Of a stretch of DNA of 52,527 nt, positions 21,764 through 33,760 are shown one piece after another. Below the pieces are notes generated by a model, which saw only the letters and a list, made by a program, of their open reading frames with translations, did no database searches and was not told the origin of the DNA. Position 1 is the stretch's first letter. Each line of letters begins with the position of its first letter. Source of the stretch: Gracilaria vermiculophylla. Its lineage: Eukaryota > Rhodophyta > Florideophyceae > Gracilariales > Gracilariaceae. Made by a program: the position numbers and the translations under genes. The stretch is from positions 1,706,911 to 1,759,437 of the forward strand of contig JAHNZQ020000016.1 in NCBI GenBank assembly GCA_019155205.2, in the 5' to 3' direction.

Positions 21764-22200
21764 ATACTAGTGTACAAGAGTGAAACCTGTCGAAGCGGGC
21801 TCCCGGCATTTTAGTTAATATGCCAGTTGATCCCCGTCTCCGGTGGTGAGGAAAGAAAGCATTCTTGATTCTTTTTCTACTTCTTCCGGCTGGAGACTCT
21901 TGTTGAACGCCTTCAGGTTTCTAAGCCGCCGATTCCCAGGGCGCCTCATGCTAGCGCCTTTAAAATCATTGTCCGCCCTGTGAACCCCCTTCTCCGCTTC
22001 TTGCTTGCGGACCCCGTTTTAAGATTCTCCCGACTCGTGACCGTGATTACCGGAGACCACCTTTAGGAACGCGTGCCTTTGGAGTCACAAAAAACTCCTG
22101 GTGGACGTTGTGTGCTACCACCTCGAAAAGAAAATTGAAGGTACCACAACTAACAAAATTCCAGTTCTTCGAGAACCTACAAAGTAGACTCCACGACAAA
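21764..22200 (+). repeat. LTR-like dispersed repeat, copy 1
   Basis: Shares long blocks with 51312-51766, for example gggctcccggc, ggtttctaagccgccgat, attgtccgcc, gagaccacctttaggaac and gtgcctttggagtca. The repeat includes no ORF of its own. In copy 2 it directly precedes a gag-like ORF, which suggests an LTR; here no internal region follows, so this may be a solo LTR. Ends are approximate. Confidence 0.65.
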
Positions 22201-24598
22201 ACACGATTAGCCTTGGACAGTAGCTAAACAAAAGAGAGTAGTTTAGAGACGAGATTACAGATAAGTGATCGCGTAGTATACTAGAAAATCAAAGAGATCG
22301 GTCAGCGCGAGAATTGTCCGGCATATGGCCTTTACCAAATCGGGCAAACGCTACAGGGAAACAGTTCTGCTCATTTCATTCTTTTGGGAAGCTGCGCCAC
22401 TTCAGGCACCCGTTCGGTGTTGATGAAAACGCTACATCAATTCTAATGGAGCACAGGTCGTGATTCTCACCAAATGGTCCCTAGTGGGAGATGTTTCAAA
22501 CAAAAACGACGTTGCGAAGACCTCTGGCACTAATAGGAGCAGTAATGAGACAATAGAAAGACGCAAAGGCCGTAGGAGTCGCGGGGTAGAACATGGCCAT
22601 GTTGGGGAAGCAGATGACGATATTACAATACTGGAAGCCTGGGGGCGACTCCGACTTGTCGTAAATTTTTGCAGTAAAGAAAATGAGTCGGTGCCATGCG
22701 ACGCGGACACTCTCCTGGGCTTTGCACGGTGTTGCTGAGCTCAGGAGCCAAGGCGGGCGTGCGTCCGGGGTCGTAGAACTACTCCCTGTGCCCGATTTGG
22801 AAAGCCAGATTCACAAATTCTTCGGTAAAACCTGTTTGTATTGCGGTCAAAAACAAGATCTTTCAGCTCCGGAACTTTGACAAAATTTTCTCCTTGAGAG
22901 GGTTACCCCTTTTCTCTCTTTAGGCCACGAGTCATTCTTGCCTGGGGTGTCATCATTATTGACATCTACAGGGACCCCAGCTGAAAATATACTTGTTGGT
23001 AGCATTGCAAGCAGGTGTTTGGTGACCTGGCCAATGACGTAGCTCTTCACTAGAGACTATGAGTGTTTACCGATGCTCATGGAAAATATAAAAAAGATCA
23101 TATGCAGCCTTTCCCGCAAATTCTTTTTAGCAACGATGGGTTATCTTTTCTTATGCAAAAAGGAAAGTGGATGAACAATCTTCACTAAAGTTTTAATGGT
23201 ACACACAATATCATTTTCTGAAAAACTAGTGAAATCTAGATAACCGAATAAACGCAAAGCTTTGTCGGCTCCTACGAGGCTGTTATAGGTTTCTACGCAA
23301 AAAAAGCAGAACAGTTTTCTACGGGGCTTATATCAGCTATACTTGTACGATTAACACAGAGGAAATAAACCCCAGTGTGAGTTTGGGGAGTTGGATGCGG
23401 TATGACCTGAACAAGAAAGTGGTTTTTATCTTAGAGCTGGGGTTCTCTTCCATAGTTCGAAAGCAATATTCGAACGGGATTTGCATCAGAGATCGCAAAA
23501 CTTTCCTTGGAAAGATCGAGTCGATACTTTTCGTGAAACCAGTTTCACGATTGAAAAGCTTGGAGTCACTGATTCTGTAGGAATAACAAACTACATCTCG
23601 GAATCCGAATGAAGTAACACGGGTAGAGCATCACGAAGCTAAGGCGACTCTTTCAAAGGTAAACCAACCTGTCAAAAAGCATGAAGAAGCATCACCGTAA
23701 CTGAAGACCTCCGCGGAGATAAAAATCAATAGAAATAATGGGACTATCTTCCAGTTCCACTTCCCACTCACTCATGCAGTCGTATTGATTTGATGAAGTG
23801 GTCGCAGAACTCACAGCAGAGAATGGAATGCGCAGCCAGCATCGTACATGCGATTAACTCAGCTTGCTCGATGCCATTTCTCAATCTGACTGTCAGGGAA
23901 ACCAAACCATCAGAGCTGAGTGGCTCGTTGTCGGCAACTTCCATCTAAACAATAGGTTCTTATCATATGAGGCAACAACTCTGTAAATATTAATTTCTGA
24001 AAAATGAAGTTGGAGCTCTTAAATATGTCAAAAACAGTCGAGTGTCGCAATATATACTGTGTGATAATGCCAAGATCAGTAAGCATCATTAAATTGCACT
24101 TTTAAAAAACCGTGAGCTCGTCCAGAGTCTGTTTTTTTCTGAGCCAACTTCACGGTCGACACAGAACAAAACAGATGGTCAAATCAACGTCAGTAAATAT
24201 TTTCCTCTTTGGAAGGATTTCGACCTAAGAGGGAGGTGGTGAAGTTTTAGGCACTGTTGACCTCAAATCTGGCGCCTCTTCATTACATACTCTCCTGCTC
24301 AGTTCAGCTGAGACTTTTTCGTTCTAACGAGAAAGACGTGCTGTGGGACAGGCGTCGGCTAGCAGTCGCGTCGAGCAACTACAAAACCTTTCGCAGCTGC
24401 GGTAATCGGTATAGAATAGGGCGATGAACAATAATTAGGTAAAAATCAGTGCTTCTGTACATCCCAAACTTAGCTGCGTAGATAATCTCAAGGAACTCCG
24501 TTTCTATTGTCATGGAAGCGGTGAACGGCATTCACGCCCGTTTTTTGCCATTGAACGCTTCAAAGATTTCAAAAGCACTGAGCCTGTCCATCAAAGTA
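22201..24598. other. No gene recognised
   Basis: Between 22430 and 22880 there are overlapping open frames on both strands, up to 92 codons, in a less AT-rich patch, but none resembles a protein family I know. The remainder is AT-rich with only short frames. Confidence 0.4.
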
Positions 24599-25877
24599 CA
24601 GTCTGTTTCAAAATCATAAAACGTTGGTGTCAAAGTTAAAAAATGATGATTTCGGTACTGTACGGCTACAAAATTGAGTTTCAAAATAAATTCAAGTCCA
24701 AAAACCGTTTCAAAAACATAACAACTTTATCAACTTGAAGTCTCTTTTGGCGACTTAGTAACTGATTTTCCCACCTTTTTGCTGAATAACGCTAATACAG
24801 CGTTTAGGCATTGAATTGATGTAGCCATTAATTGTCGAAACTGAAATATTGTCCCAGCAATTCTTAATACAGTTTTTTAAATCGAAAACTGTGCTGAATT
24901 GCCTACCATGGCCGTAAACCATTCGTGACAATAGACCCCATACATTTTCAATGGGGTTAAAGTCCGGTGAGCGCGCTGGCCATTCCATGACATGAATGCT
25001 TGCTTCTTTGAGCCAGTCTGAATCCAATTTAGATTTGTGTACCGGGGCATTATCTTATTGAAAAACAAAATTTTCTCCGTGTACAAAATATCCCAAAAGG
25101 TAGCATGTAGTTATAAAGGACTTCCTGATAGCGTGTAGAGTCAATATTTCCATGAATAATGGCAATTTCTGTTTTTTCATACTTTGATATACCAGCCCAT
25201 ACCATTACAGAACCACCTCCAGAATGTTTTGTATTAAATTTTGAACGTTCCTTTCATAGATCATGCCAGTAATACATAAAACAATCTGGACCATCCAAGT
25301 TAAACTTTTTTTCGTCAGAAAATATTACTGTGTTCTATTGATTTTTCCAGTGCGCCATGTATGCACACCAAGAAATTATTTTTTGGTTGTGATGTTCTCC
25401 CAGAAAGAAAGATTTCCTCATCCTTTTATACTTGAAAAAAATTTTCTTATTCATTTCCCTCCATATTGTTGACTTAGATACATTGAGGTCTACGTGTTTT
25501 GCAATATTCTTGCACGAAACTTTTCCTCGACACAGTTCCCGTTTAATACCGCGCTTATCTGCTGGAATGAAAAGATTGGGACGCCCTGTAGATTTTTTTT
25601 CTCCATAACTTGCTGGGTTTTTAAGAAACCGGAGAATTGTGGCAGGATGACGCTTGAAATGTTGGCCAATTTTGGCAGATAATTTTCCGTTAGCCTTCAA
25701 TTGTAGAATTTCAAGCTGTTTGGAGCGCGACAGAGGTGATCCTCGAGCCATATTGATGGATGTTGATGATGTATTGTTATGATTATGAAACGGTTTTTTT
25801 TTATATGCTCTGCAAAAGGCGCACTACAGTACTACTTTGGCGCGTTTTTAGGCGTGATATGATTTTGAAACGCACTG
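24599..25877 (-). mobile_element. Tc1-like element 1
   Basis: 1,279 bp. Inverted ends cagtctgtttcaaaatcat (left) and, reversed, cagtgcgtttcaaaatcat (right), flanked by TA on both sides (24597-24598 and 25878-25879), the target duplication of Tc1/mariner. It encodes a broken transposase on the minus strand. Confidence 0.9.
24755..25751 (-). pseudogene. Tc1-like transposase (DD34E), element 1
   Basis: Starts at ATG 25751 (MARGSPLSRSKQLEIL). The N-terminus is the paired helix-turn-helix DNA-binding region (ILQLKANGKLSAKIGQHF, then VDLNVSKSTIWREM), and GRPNLF resembles the linker motif. Catalytic residues: FSDEKKF (first Asp), DNAPVH (second Asp) and NPIENVW (Glu). I count 34 residues between the second Asp and the Glu, the Tc1 (DD34E) spacing. 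It is inactive: stops after HWKNQ, after YYWHDL and just before DNAPVH, plus at least one frameshift near 25080. The C-terminus reads to PKRCISVIQQKGG. The three stops noted look like C:G to T:A changes. Confidence 0.88.
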
Positions 25878-25879
25878 TA

Positions 25880-27336
25880 TGTTAAAACAGTGTAGCTGTG
25901 TGTTTCCTGTCGTAACAAGCTTAACAGATCAGAATGGGACTGCACGTGGTCCATGGATACCGTATCTATATTTTTTGATACCCATTCCAGTTTATTCCAT
26001 GGGAGAAATTACCTGTGCAGGCCACCTAAGGACACCATTCGTGCAAATCACTGGCATAAACTAACTTATTTCTCAGCTGCAAAGACGTTTTGGTGGCAGA
26101 ACATAGCTCTGTCATAGAAATAAAAACAGAATTATATTACGCCCACTGCAATCCCCCGCTTTTATGGTAAAGGATGATCTGCGGTGGCAGTGAGAGAGAT
26201 GAAAGCACTCCTCCGAAATGGAGCACTGTTTGTAGCATTCGGTCTCCAGTGCGTGCGAAATGGGTCACTTTCTGCTTGCGTGTATTTTAATGACGTCAAG
26301 ACAGAGGCCTAACGCTTGTATACCTCTTGCGAGAAGCCTAGTTTGAAAATAGCAAGATTCAAATCGTTATGAGCCCAGTAGAACGCTAATTAACAAAATA
26401 AACATTCTCGCTTCTATGAACCACTTTGTACAGTCTCCATGAAAACTCAGTCTCAAAACTTTTTGAGCCTTGCTGCATCTCATAAAAGGCGAAGATCGCG
26501 TATTTTATCTGTATTCACAAAGCATATGAGATAAAAAAGTAGTGCACTACCCCAAAATCAACACTTTACTCTACCTGCAGAGGCTCTAGAAGATTTTCGA
26601 ATAGAGTTCCATTGATCCTCTGACAGTAAAAGTAGAAAACACGGAAAGGAGGTTATAAGCTCGCACTTCACCCATACAGAGGATGCTGGCTTCCAGTATC
26701 ATTAGTGACACGAAATTTAGCACCATAAATATGTCTTTTCAAGTGAAAAAAATGGTCTTATAACGTCAGAGGCATACGTCTGCTGCAGTCATTGACCTTT
26801 CCAGTCTTATGGTGAGTACGATTTAAACAAAAAACTTCCAAAGGGTAGTACCAATAGCTCAAAACGCTTCTGTAAAAGAGAAACGTAGAATGCAACTCTT
26901 TTGAGTCAATCATTTTTCCTTCTCTTCTCCTGGGCATGTGTCACACCTAAGATGGTAAACAACCGCAAATCCGTCTGACACACGCAATATTTTTCAGCTA
27001 TATTGGAATCCGACGACATAGATCTCAGTGATCGTAAAGAAAGCACAGTAAAACCTGACAAGTTCAATCGGTAATCATGAGTAGGTATCTTCTTCGAATT
27101 CAACTTATGCGTTTTCCGGCGAGAATGTTTACGTGGTTCATCCGTTAAAGCTTCGGCGGCGGCACTTTTTTTCTGACTGTAGCCTCTCCCATCTCCAGGC
27201 GGCCAAAACTGCGAAATGCTTTCGAGTGTGCATCCTCTGTAAAACCAGAAAATCAAATAGAAAGCCCTTTAGAAAAGTGTTCACATCCTTTCATAAAATA
27301 CGCAACTCCTCATGCACACCTCTAAAAAGAAAGCGG
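25880..27336. other. No gene recognised
   Basis: Only short open frames. The longest, minus 26906-27256 (116 codons), shows no known domain. AT-rich. Confidence 0.4.
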
Positions 27337-27340
27337 TAGA

Positions 27341-28611
27341 CAGACTGTTTCATAAACATACGACATGCTGTGAAATGTCAAAAAAAGTACAAAACGTCTA
27401 CTGTACGCCTACAAAAATGGGTTAGAGAAAAAATTACAGTAAAAAAACCGTTTCAAAAACAAATGTTCATCAGGAACAAATTTTTGCTGCGAGACGCTCA
27501 ATTGTTTATTCTTCCATAATTTTTATTGTATAAAGCTAATGCATTTTTTGGATCGAATTTATATGATTACCCACCGTTGAAACTGTTATAGAATTTCAAC
27601 AATTTTAATACAGTTTTCTAGTTCAAAAATTGTCTGAAATTGTTTTCCATGGGCATAAACCATCTTTACTAGCAGTCTCCAAATGTTTTCGAATGGGTTG
27701 AAATTTGGTGAGCGCGCCAGCCACTCTAGGACAGATACGTCGGACTCTTGTACCAAATTTCTGATTAAAGACGCAGTGTGTACTGGCGCACTACCCTGTC
27801 GAAAAATGAAGTTTTCTTCATCTAAACAGTATCCAAACGGTAGCAAAAAATTGTATTGGACTTCTCAATATTTCTCCGTGTTTACGGGTGTTTCAATAAG
27901 TGCAATGTCAGTGAGACATTTTTTGAAAAAGGCAGCCCATATTACTGCAGAACTTTACCTGAATGCCTGGCATAAAATTCGGTACATTATTTACGAAGAT
28001 CATGCCAATAAAATTTGTAGCAGTATGTTTCGTCCAGATTGAACTTCTTTTTATCAGTGCAAATGACGTTTTCCGATTCTTTTTTGAAGTAGGCTTTTCC
28101 AGTATACTAGTTTAACGTCGTTTGCTTGTTATGGTCTAAGAGGAAAAAGTTTTTTCATTTTCTTTTACTTAAATAAATGTGTGTTATTTATCTGCCTACT
28201 TACAGTTGATTTTGAAATGTTGAGATTGAAATTCATTCCGCATTTTTTGCAAAATACTTTACCTTTGCACAAATGTTTTAATTCGTCTTCTGTCTGCCGT
28301 AGAGGGCTTTTTACGGCGTCCCGGAGATCTTTTTAATCCAGAAAGAGTCGGAGTTCTAAGAAAATTAGCAATTGTGACCTTACTTTGTTTTAGTTCTTGA
28401 GCGATAGTACCGTTGGGGTTTTTTTTCGGCGTTTAATTTGATGATTTGAAGCTGTTCTCGCTTGAAAATTCGAGGACCTCGAGCCATTTTTACTGGAAGA
28501 AAAACGGTGTTCAAATGTTTTGAAACGATTCTACATAGACTTCATGCAAAGTCTAGCCTGCAGTACATTTTTGGCGCACTTTTCAGGGTAGCATGATTTT
28601 GAAACGCACTG
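27341..28611 (-). mobile_element. Tc1-like element 2
   Basis: 1,271 bp. The right end ...gattttgaaacgcactg is followed by TA (28612-28613). The left end cagactgtttcataaacat is recognisable but diverged, and the expected TA before it reads ga. It has the same orientation and family as element 1. Confidence 0.82.
27480..28487 (-). pseudogene. Tc1-like transposase, element 2
   Basis: Start codon at 28487 (MARGPRIF), same family as element 1 but diverged in sequence. Only the C-terminal third (27586-27846) remains open over a useful length. It reads FRQGSAPVHTASLI, where the second catalytic Asp (DNAPVH) has become Gly, then WLARSPNFNPFENIW with the Glu intact, and ends near KKCISFIQ. Frameshifts and stops fill the rest. 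Confidence 0.8.
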
Positions 28612-28824
28612 TACATCTTCATTCAAGTCACATCGATCTTGGACTCGAGTGCAGCATGAGAGCTCTTGAGCATTGCAATTTGAATCTGCATGATGCGAAA
28701 CCTGATTCGGAACTCCTGCACAAGTCCATCTCTTCCTGCAGCGGTGGTGTTTTGGATCTTTATAAGAGCAGACGAAGGCCCAGCTACTGAGGTCTATGAC
28801 CTCTTGATAGATCTGCGATACCTT

Positions 28825-29418
28825 TCAACTCTCACGGACGGTGCCGGTGCAGTCCGCTGACGCAGTGAAAGTTCCGTTCGGACTGAGCTCGACTTCCTTG
28901 AGCTTCCGCACTTTCAGCCGTATATCCTGGAAAGGGTGTAACTTCCAAACAATTGTAGAAACACAAACAGCATTAAATCTCAACAAGGGTGTGGCTCTCT
29001 CGAAGAGTGTTCTGATCCACACTTTATCACACTGCTCGACGGGTTCACGACGGTTCTCCAGAACTTCGACTTGTAAGTTGAGATGCCAAATATCGTACAG
29101 TTCTTCTATAGGGGCGAGAGCCCAGGAAGCGTCTAAGACGTTTCTGCATAAAAAGGGTAGCAGAAGTGTTGACCCTCGCTCAGGGGAGGAACTGTGCCTG
29201 GCGTAACTGATACGCACACCGCTGAACGGATGCAGAACGGGTAGAGAGGAGCCACAACTAGTATAAAATTGATAAGAGAGCCATATGGATGACCACAACA
29301 GTGGTGGAACGGTCTCCCCAAGGCGAGTGGGAAGCACGGGTTGAAGTCTAAATGAGTGTTGTATGGAACACCGGCGAACTGAGAGCACGATCATAAAGAA
29401 GGGGAAAAAATAACCCAC
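28825..29418 (-). pseudogene. Uncharacterised reading frame, 197 codons
   Basis: Longest open frame in a transposon-poor gap. The C-terminal half (ELYDIWHLNLQVEVLENR, then KEVELSPNGTFTASADCTG) has the look of a beta-propeller repeat and loosely recalls the N-terminal region of RAB3GAP2-type proteins, but I cannot confirm this. The N-terminal third looks non-coding. It stops at 28825; other frames just downstream are partly open, so a decayed gene fragment is possible. Confidence 0.25.
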
Positions 29419-29987
29419 ACATACAATGAAGGAAAAATACGCATTGATTCATACTGTAAGGTAGAATGACGCAAGAAAGATGGCAAAACTGGTTCATGCG
29501 TTGACTCTCCGCGCGGAATTAGTCGTGTGCGGGGGATTCAGCGTCAAAGCTAGCACATCGTTTCAGTTAACTGACCGAGAGCGCTTAGCTTATCAGCCTA
29601 AGTAGAGCGAGGTACAGTCGTCTCTACAGTAGGTAGCATGAAATACTACATAAATCTAAATGCACAAAAAAATAAATACCAGAGAATCCCCAGAATTACT
29701 TTGCAAGATTTTTACTTGTTTACTATTTCCTGGAAGTTATATTTCCTGTTTCATAGCGCAAGGCCACACAGGGCGTTTGCAGCTCATAAGGCAGCTGTTT
29801 GCCTCACATTAGGCAGACTAGATTGAGAAGATGTGATTAAAAAACATTAAATATTTAATTCTGGCCCGAAAAGTTGCCCACCAGCCCCATGCATTGCTGG
29901 CATATTTGTGCTCCCTTCTCTATTCTATGTCTGCCATCTCATCAACTCTACTTTGTATAGCTCTGAATCACTTTTGAGCACCAGCAC

Positions 29988-30060
29988 GGAAGGCATTGCC
30001 TAGTTGGTAGGCTGATACTTCGCAAATCTCAGGTTGCAAGTTGGACGCGCTGAGGTTCCA
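29988..30060 (+). other. tRNA-Ala-like sequence, probably a pseudo-tRNA or SINE head
   Basis: 73 bases with a clean D-arm (gcct-agttggt-aggc), a loop ttcgcaa that would place anticodon CGC (Ala), outer acceptor pairs ggaa/ttcc and a final A. The anticodon stem has mismatches, three acceptor pairs fail, and there is no proper T-arm (the loop reads ttggacg). It is not a working tRNA gene; a tRNA-derived repeat or chance resemblance is more likely. Confidence 0.25.
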
Positions 30061-30362
30061 TCAGAAACTCAAAATTCCCTTCAGGAACTCAACCAATTCT
30101 TAATAATACTACTGTCTACAGTATGTCTTAGGACGCCCACTTGAATATGAGAAAGCCCACGGTGACATCTCATAAAGGGAAATTACGTCAAGGATAGTAA
30201 TTGCCGAGCAAGTCTCATGATGCAGGCGAGTTGGTAGGGGGCTATGTCAGAAACTGCAAAGGAAAAACGACTTCGTTAAATCTTTTGCTTTTTATTTCAT
30301 CCGTCTCAAAACAATTGTCAGTCACGCTAAACTGACGATAGCAAAGAGTATTAAACTTAAAT

Positions 30363-30740
30363 TCAGACATTAACGATATCATGAAAATCTTGGATGTGAA
30401 TGATAAAAAAACGGCGACCAGTATCAGAGTGTCAAAGAAATGTGTTTTCATTTTGCTCATTGGGACATCCAGAGTTGACAAACCTTGAAATTTTTGTTGT
30501 TTTGCATATGCGACAGTGACTTTGATAGACTACTTTTGACAGAGACCCGTCAGAACACTTTCGCTTCCGATTCGTCGGCGTTAGGTGTAGACCGTCCTCA
30601 CTGACATCCTCTTGCACACGTTTGTCACAAAAAGCGTTGACATCCGCCCCACGTGCACCCGTACCATTATAAGTGTTGTCAATCAGACCCTCTGCAAGTT
30701 TTTCATAAAACACTGCTTGATACATCGTGGTACGCGGACC
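30363..30740 (-). pseudogene. piggyBac B transposase, C-terminal piece
   Basis: Corresponds to the last ~125 codons of copy A (MYQAVFYEKLAEGL, LTPTNRKRK, CRICKTTK). The zinc finger is damaged: the second CxxC pair reads NSGC, and a frameshift near 30460 breaks the end. Separated from the rest of the gene by the gypsy element. Confidence 0.85.
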
Positions 30741-30745
30741 AGTGG
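30741..30745. other. Probable target-site copy of the gypsy element, left (imperfect)
   Basis: agtgg here versus catgg at 36084-36088. Uninterrupted copy A has catgg at this point, so the left copy has probably mutated at two positions. Confidence 0.5.
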
Positions 30746-30966
30746 TGCAACAGCCTTAATTAGAACTATCGCAATAGAACATCGCAATTGGACAGCGCTT
30801 TGACATCGAATTAAGGGCGTAGGGATAAAAATGTTGTAATTGGGCTTTTAATCGGAGAGAGAGCAGCATAAAAGCCGGTTGGAGTGAGAGAGTAGGGATC
30901 GTCGACGAGTGGGGGGAAATAAAAAGCTTCAACATCTCTTTCAACTATTTGAATTACCTCGTTGCA
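30746..30966 (+). repeat. 5' LTR of the gypsy element
   Basis: 221 bp, TG...CA. A TATA-like cataaaag at 30867-30874 is kept in both LTRs and probably marks the promoter. Confidence 0.9.
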
Positions 30967-30967
30967 C

Positions 30968-30975
30968 TGGTATCA
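30968..30975 (+). promoter_or_regulatory. Primer-binding site (initiator-Met tRNA type)
   Basis: tggtatca, one base after the LTR. It matches the start of the tggtatcagagc site used by many retrotransposons primed with initiator tRNA-Met; the match fades after 8 bases. Confidence 0.7.
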
Positions 30976-30983
30976 TCACTTTA

Positions 30984-31823
30984 ATGGAAGCTTCTAACCC
31001 TTCTGCGTCGATCAATCTCAAGCCGAATAAACCGGAATGCTTTGATGGAAGCCGAGACTTTTTCGTGTTGAACACCTGGCTGTATAAGGTGGAACATTAC
31101 TTTGTGCTTGTTCCAGTTGCAAACGTAAAGGTTGAGCTTTCCGATGTTGATCGCATATCGTTTGCTACAACGCTTCTCACGGGTACTGCAGTTATTTTAT
31201 GGTATACGGTTTTGAAGGCTAATGAAGTCCCACAGTCCTGGGACAGTTTTGTTGCCGCTATTAGACGCAAATTCGTACCAGAAGATCATGAACGCCGAGC
31301 TCGAGATTCAGTCAGAGCTTGCAAGCAGAATTCATCGGTTGCAAACTATCTCTCGGACTTTCGCAACATTGTTCTTCCTATTTCAGATATGAGTGCAAGC
31401 GAAAAGTGGGACAAGTTTGTTAGTGGTCTCAAGGCAAAGACACAGTTTAAGTCCGTAAGTCGAATTGCGTTGAGTTCGAAGAAGCAACCAAAATTGCAAT
31501 GCGTGTCGAGGCTGCTTCTGTAGACGTTGCGATTGATCCGAAATCACCTGGACCAGTTTCAGGTTCTTTTTCTATGGGTAGTGGAGCGTATAATCCAATG
31601 GAAATCAACAGTACCGAACTCCTCCGTACAAAACGTTCTAAGCAGCGTTTATAAGACATTCGAAACAATGCATGTTTCAAATGTCACAAATCCGGTTGCC
31701 GTCCTTAGAAGCATCGCTCCGAACCGGCAAGATCGGTGTAAGTGGCAAATGTCGAGACTACGCTAGCTAAGGAAGAGAAAGCTGATGATATTAATTCTGA
31801 TTCTAATAGATCGGAAAACTAAA
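30984..31823 (+). pseudogene. Gypsy gag
   Basis: ATG at 30984 (MEASNPSASINLKPNK) shortly after the primer site. The core is a Retrotrans_gag domain: PECFDGSRDFFVLNTWLY, then ATTLLTGTAVILWY, WDSFVAAIRRKFVPE and VANYLSDFRNIV. A frameshift near 31455 moves the remainder to another frame (TKIAMRVEAASVDVAID). There a stop and a degenerate zinc knuckle follow near 31670 (CFKCHKSGC, with the His and last Cys not in place). Confidence 0.85.
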
Positions 31824-31875
31824 ACGTCCTTTCGAAAATGAGAAGAGCACGTGGAAAGGACTTTCTTTTCACAAC

Positions 31876-32313
31876 GTGTGGTCTAGCTCTGAACTGCAGA
31901 GTTCGCAAAGTATTCGATCCATGCCATTGTTGGTCCTGTCTGAGAGTTTTAATGATGTTCCCTCGCGAATAATGAAAGATGATGGATGTACCTCTTACGT
32001 GATTTCGAGAGAATTTGCCAAAGCACATAGGGATCAGTTTAAATTTCGTCCAATTCATATAGAAGTGAGCCATTTGAAGGCAGGTTCTCGCGAAATTGCG
32101 ACAAAAATGGTGTTGAACGGCACGATAGGCATTGGAAACCACTCATACACAGCGGACTGGATCGTAGCGGATGCTCGATATGATGTGCTGCTAGGTATGC
32201 CATGGCATATCGACTGTAATCCACGTAAAAATTATCCAACTCGTACTGTCCTCGTTGCCGGGAAGGAACTGTCAGCTGAGTTTCTGCCTCGTCTGAATGG
32301 CCGAAAAATCTAA
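31876..32313 (+). pseudogene. Gypsy protease
   Basis: Aspartic-protease-like region between gag and reverse transcriptase. DDGCTSYVIS corresponds to the usual DSGCTSNVIS active site, with the Ser after Asp replaced by Asp. The family hallmark YDVLLGMPWH is present near the end. The start is not a genuine initiation site; the frame is part of a broken polyprotein. Confidence 0.8.
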
Positions 32314-32316
32314 TCC

Positions 32317-33760
32317 ATGGGTGTGAAGAAATTTCGCCGCGCGCTGCATCGCCCTATGTCGAGTATGCAGTTTTTTAGGGTGGCACAGGTGAGTAGTTTC
32401 GCGTTTGCGTCTGCAGATGTGGTCCAACAGGACAACAAATCCAAACTATTGAATGCTGACGATGAAGAGCTACGTTCCATACTCTCTGAATATGAGGATA
32501 TTTTTCAGGACGATCTGCCTCCTGGTCTGCCCCCCTCACGCGATGTCGATCATGCCATTGAATAGCTTCCTGACACCAAGCCCCCACATCGTGCCCCTTA
32601 TCAGCTGTCCCCACCAGAGCTGGTGGCTGCTCGCGAATATGTTGAGAAACTGTTGCATTCCGGTAAGATTCGGCCTAGTCGTTCTCCCTATGGAGCACCG
32701 CTCGTTTTTGTGAAAGTGCCCGGTCGCGGATTGCGTGGTGTTGTAGATTGCCAAGCCCTGAATCGCATCAAAAAGGTAATAACGCTCCACTGCCTCCGTG
32801 TGACGAAATGTTCGATCGACTTGGCCAAGCACGTTTGTTTTCTAAGCTTGGTCTGAAAACAGGGTTTCATCAGATCCGTCTCCGTCCCTACGATACTGAG
32901 AAGACGGCGTTTAATACCAAGTATAGCCAGTTTGAGTACATGGTCATCCCTATGGGCCTTTGTAATGCCCCTGCTTCATTTCAATCGCTGATGAATGGCG
33001 TTTTACATGATTACATTGACATGTTTCTTGTGGTATGCATTGCTGATATCCTCATTTACAGCCGAACATGGGAAGAGCGTTTGGAACACATTCGTTGTGT
33101 TTTGGAGCAATTGCGCAAGCATCAACTATTTGTCTCGCCGAAAAAGTGTTCTTTTATGGCATCCGAGACAGAATTTCTCGGACTGAAAGTAAGTCGTGAA
33201 GGACTCTCTGTCCATCCAAAGAAGGTTGACGTTATCAAGAACTGGCCACGACCTGTTAATGTTACTGAACTCCGAAGTTTTTTGGGTCTCGTCCAGTTCT
33301 TTCGTCGATTTCTTCCTCGGTTCTCTCTGCGGGCCGCACCACTCACCAATCTAACGCGGAAAGGCTTTAGTATCCAGGCTTGGAATTCTAAGTGCCAAGA
33401 AACCTTCGTAGAACTGAAAGGGGCGCTTATTTCTGCCCCAGTCCTTGTTCCTCCTGATTGGTCAAGGACATTTCGCCTCCACAGTGATGCCTCACAGCTG
33501 GCGATTGGCGCTCTACCAACTCAGTTTGATGATGGTGGCCACGGTCGTGTTATGGCATACACATCTCGCAAGCTTACTTCCGCGGAACAGAAATACACGG
33601 CGAATGAACGCGAGCTTTTAGCGCTCGTCTTTTCATTGCAGAGATTCCGTTGCTACCTTGAGAGATCCACGTTTGACGCCTTCACAGATAATCAGATCGT
33701 GGAAAACTTTAAGACGAAGAAGACATTGAATCGCCTTGAAGCACGCTGGTTGGATGTCCG
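32317..33760 (+). pseudogene. Gypsy reverse transcriptase and RNase H
   Basis: Reads YEDIFQDDLPPGLPPSRD, a tag stop at 32563-32565, then PYQLSPPELVAAREYV and PSRSPYGAPLVFV. A frameshift near 32776 follows, then FSKLGLKTGFHQIRL and MGLCNAPASFQ. The catalytic YVDD box is CIADILIYS, so the enzyme is dead. RNase H follows (LHSDASQLAIGAL, TSRKLTSAEQKYTANERE). The frame is cut at 33760 by a solo LTR and resumes in phase at 34198. Confidence 0.9.

Noticed and set aside
22432..22738. Overlapping 92-codon ORFs on both strands
   Set aside because: Neither resembles a known protein; two complementary open frames in a less AT-rich patch is a common chance outcome.
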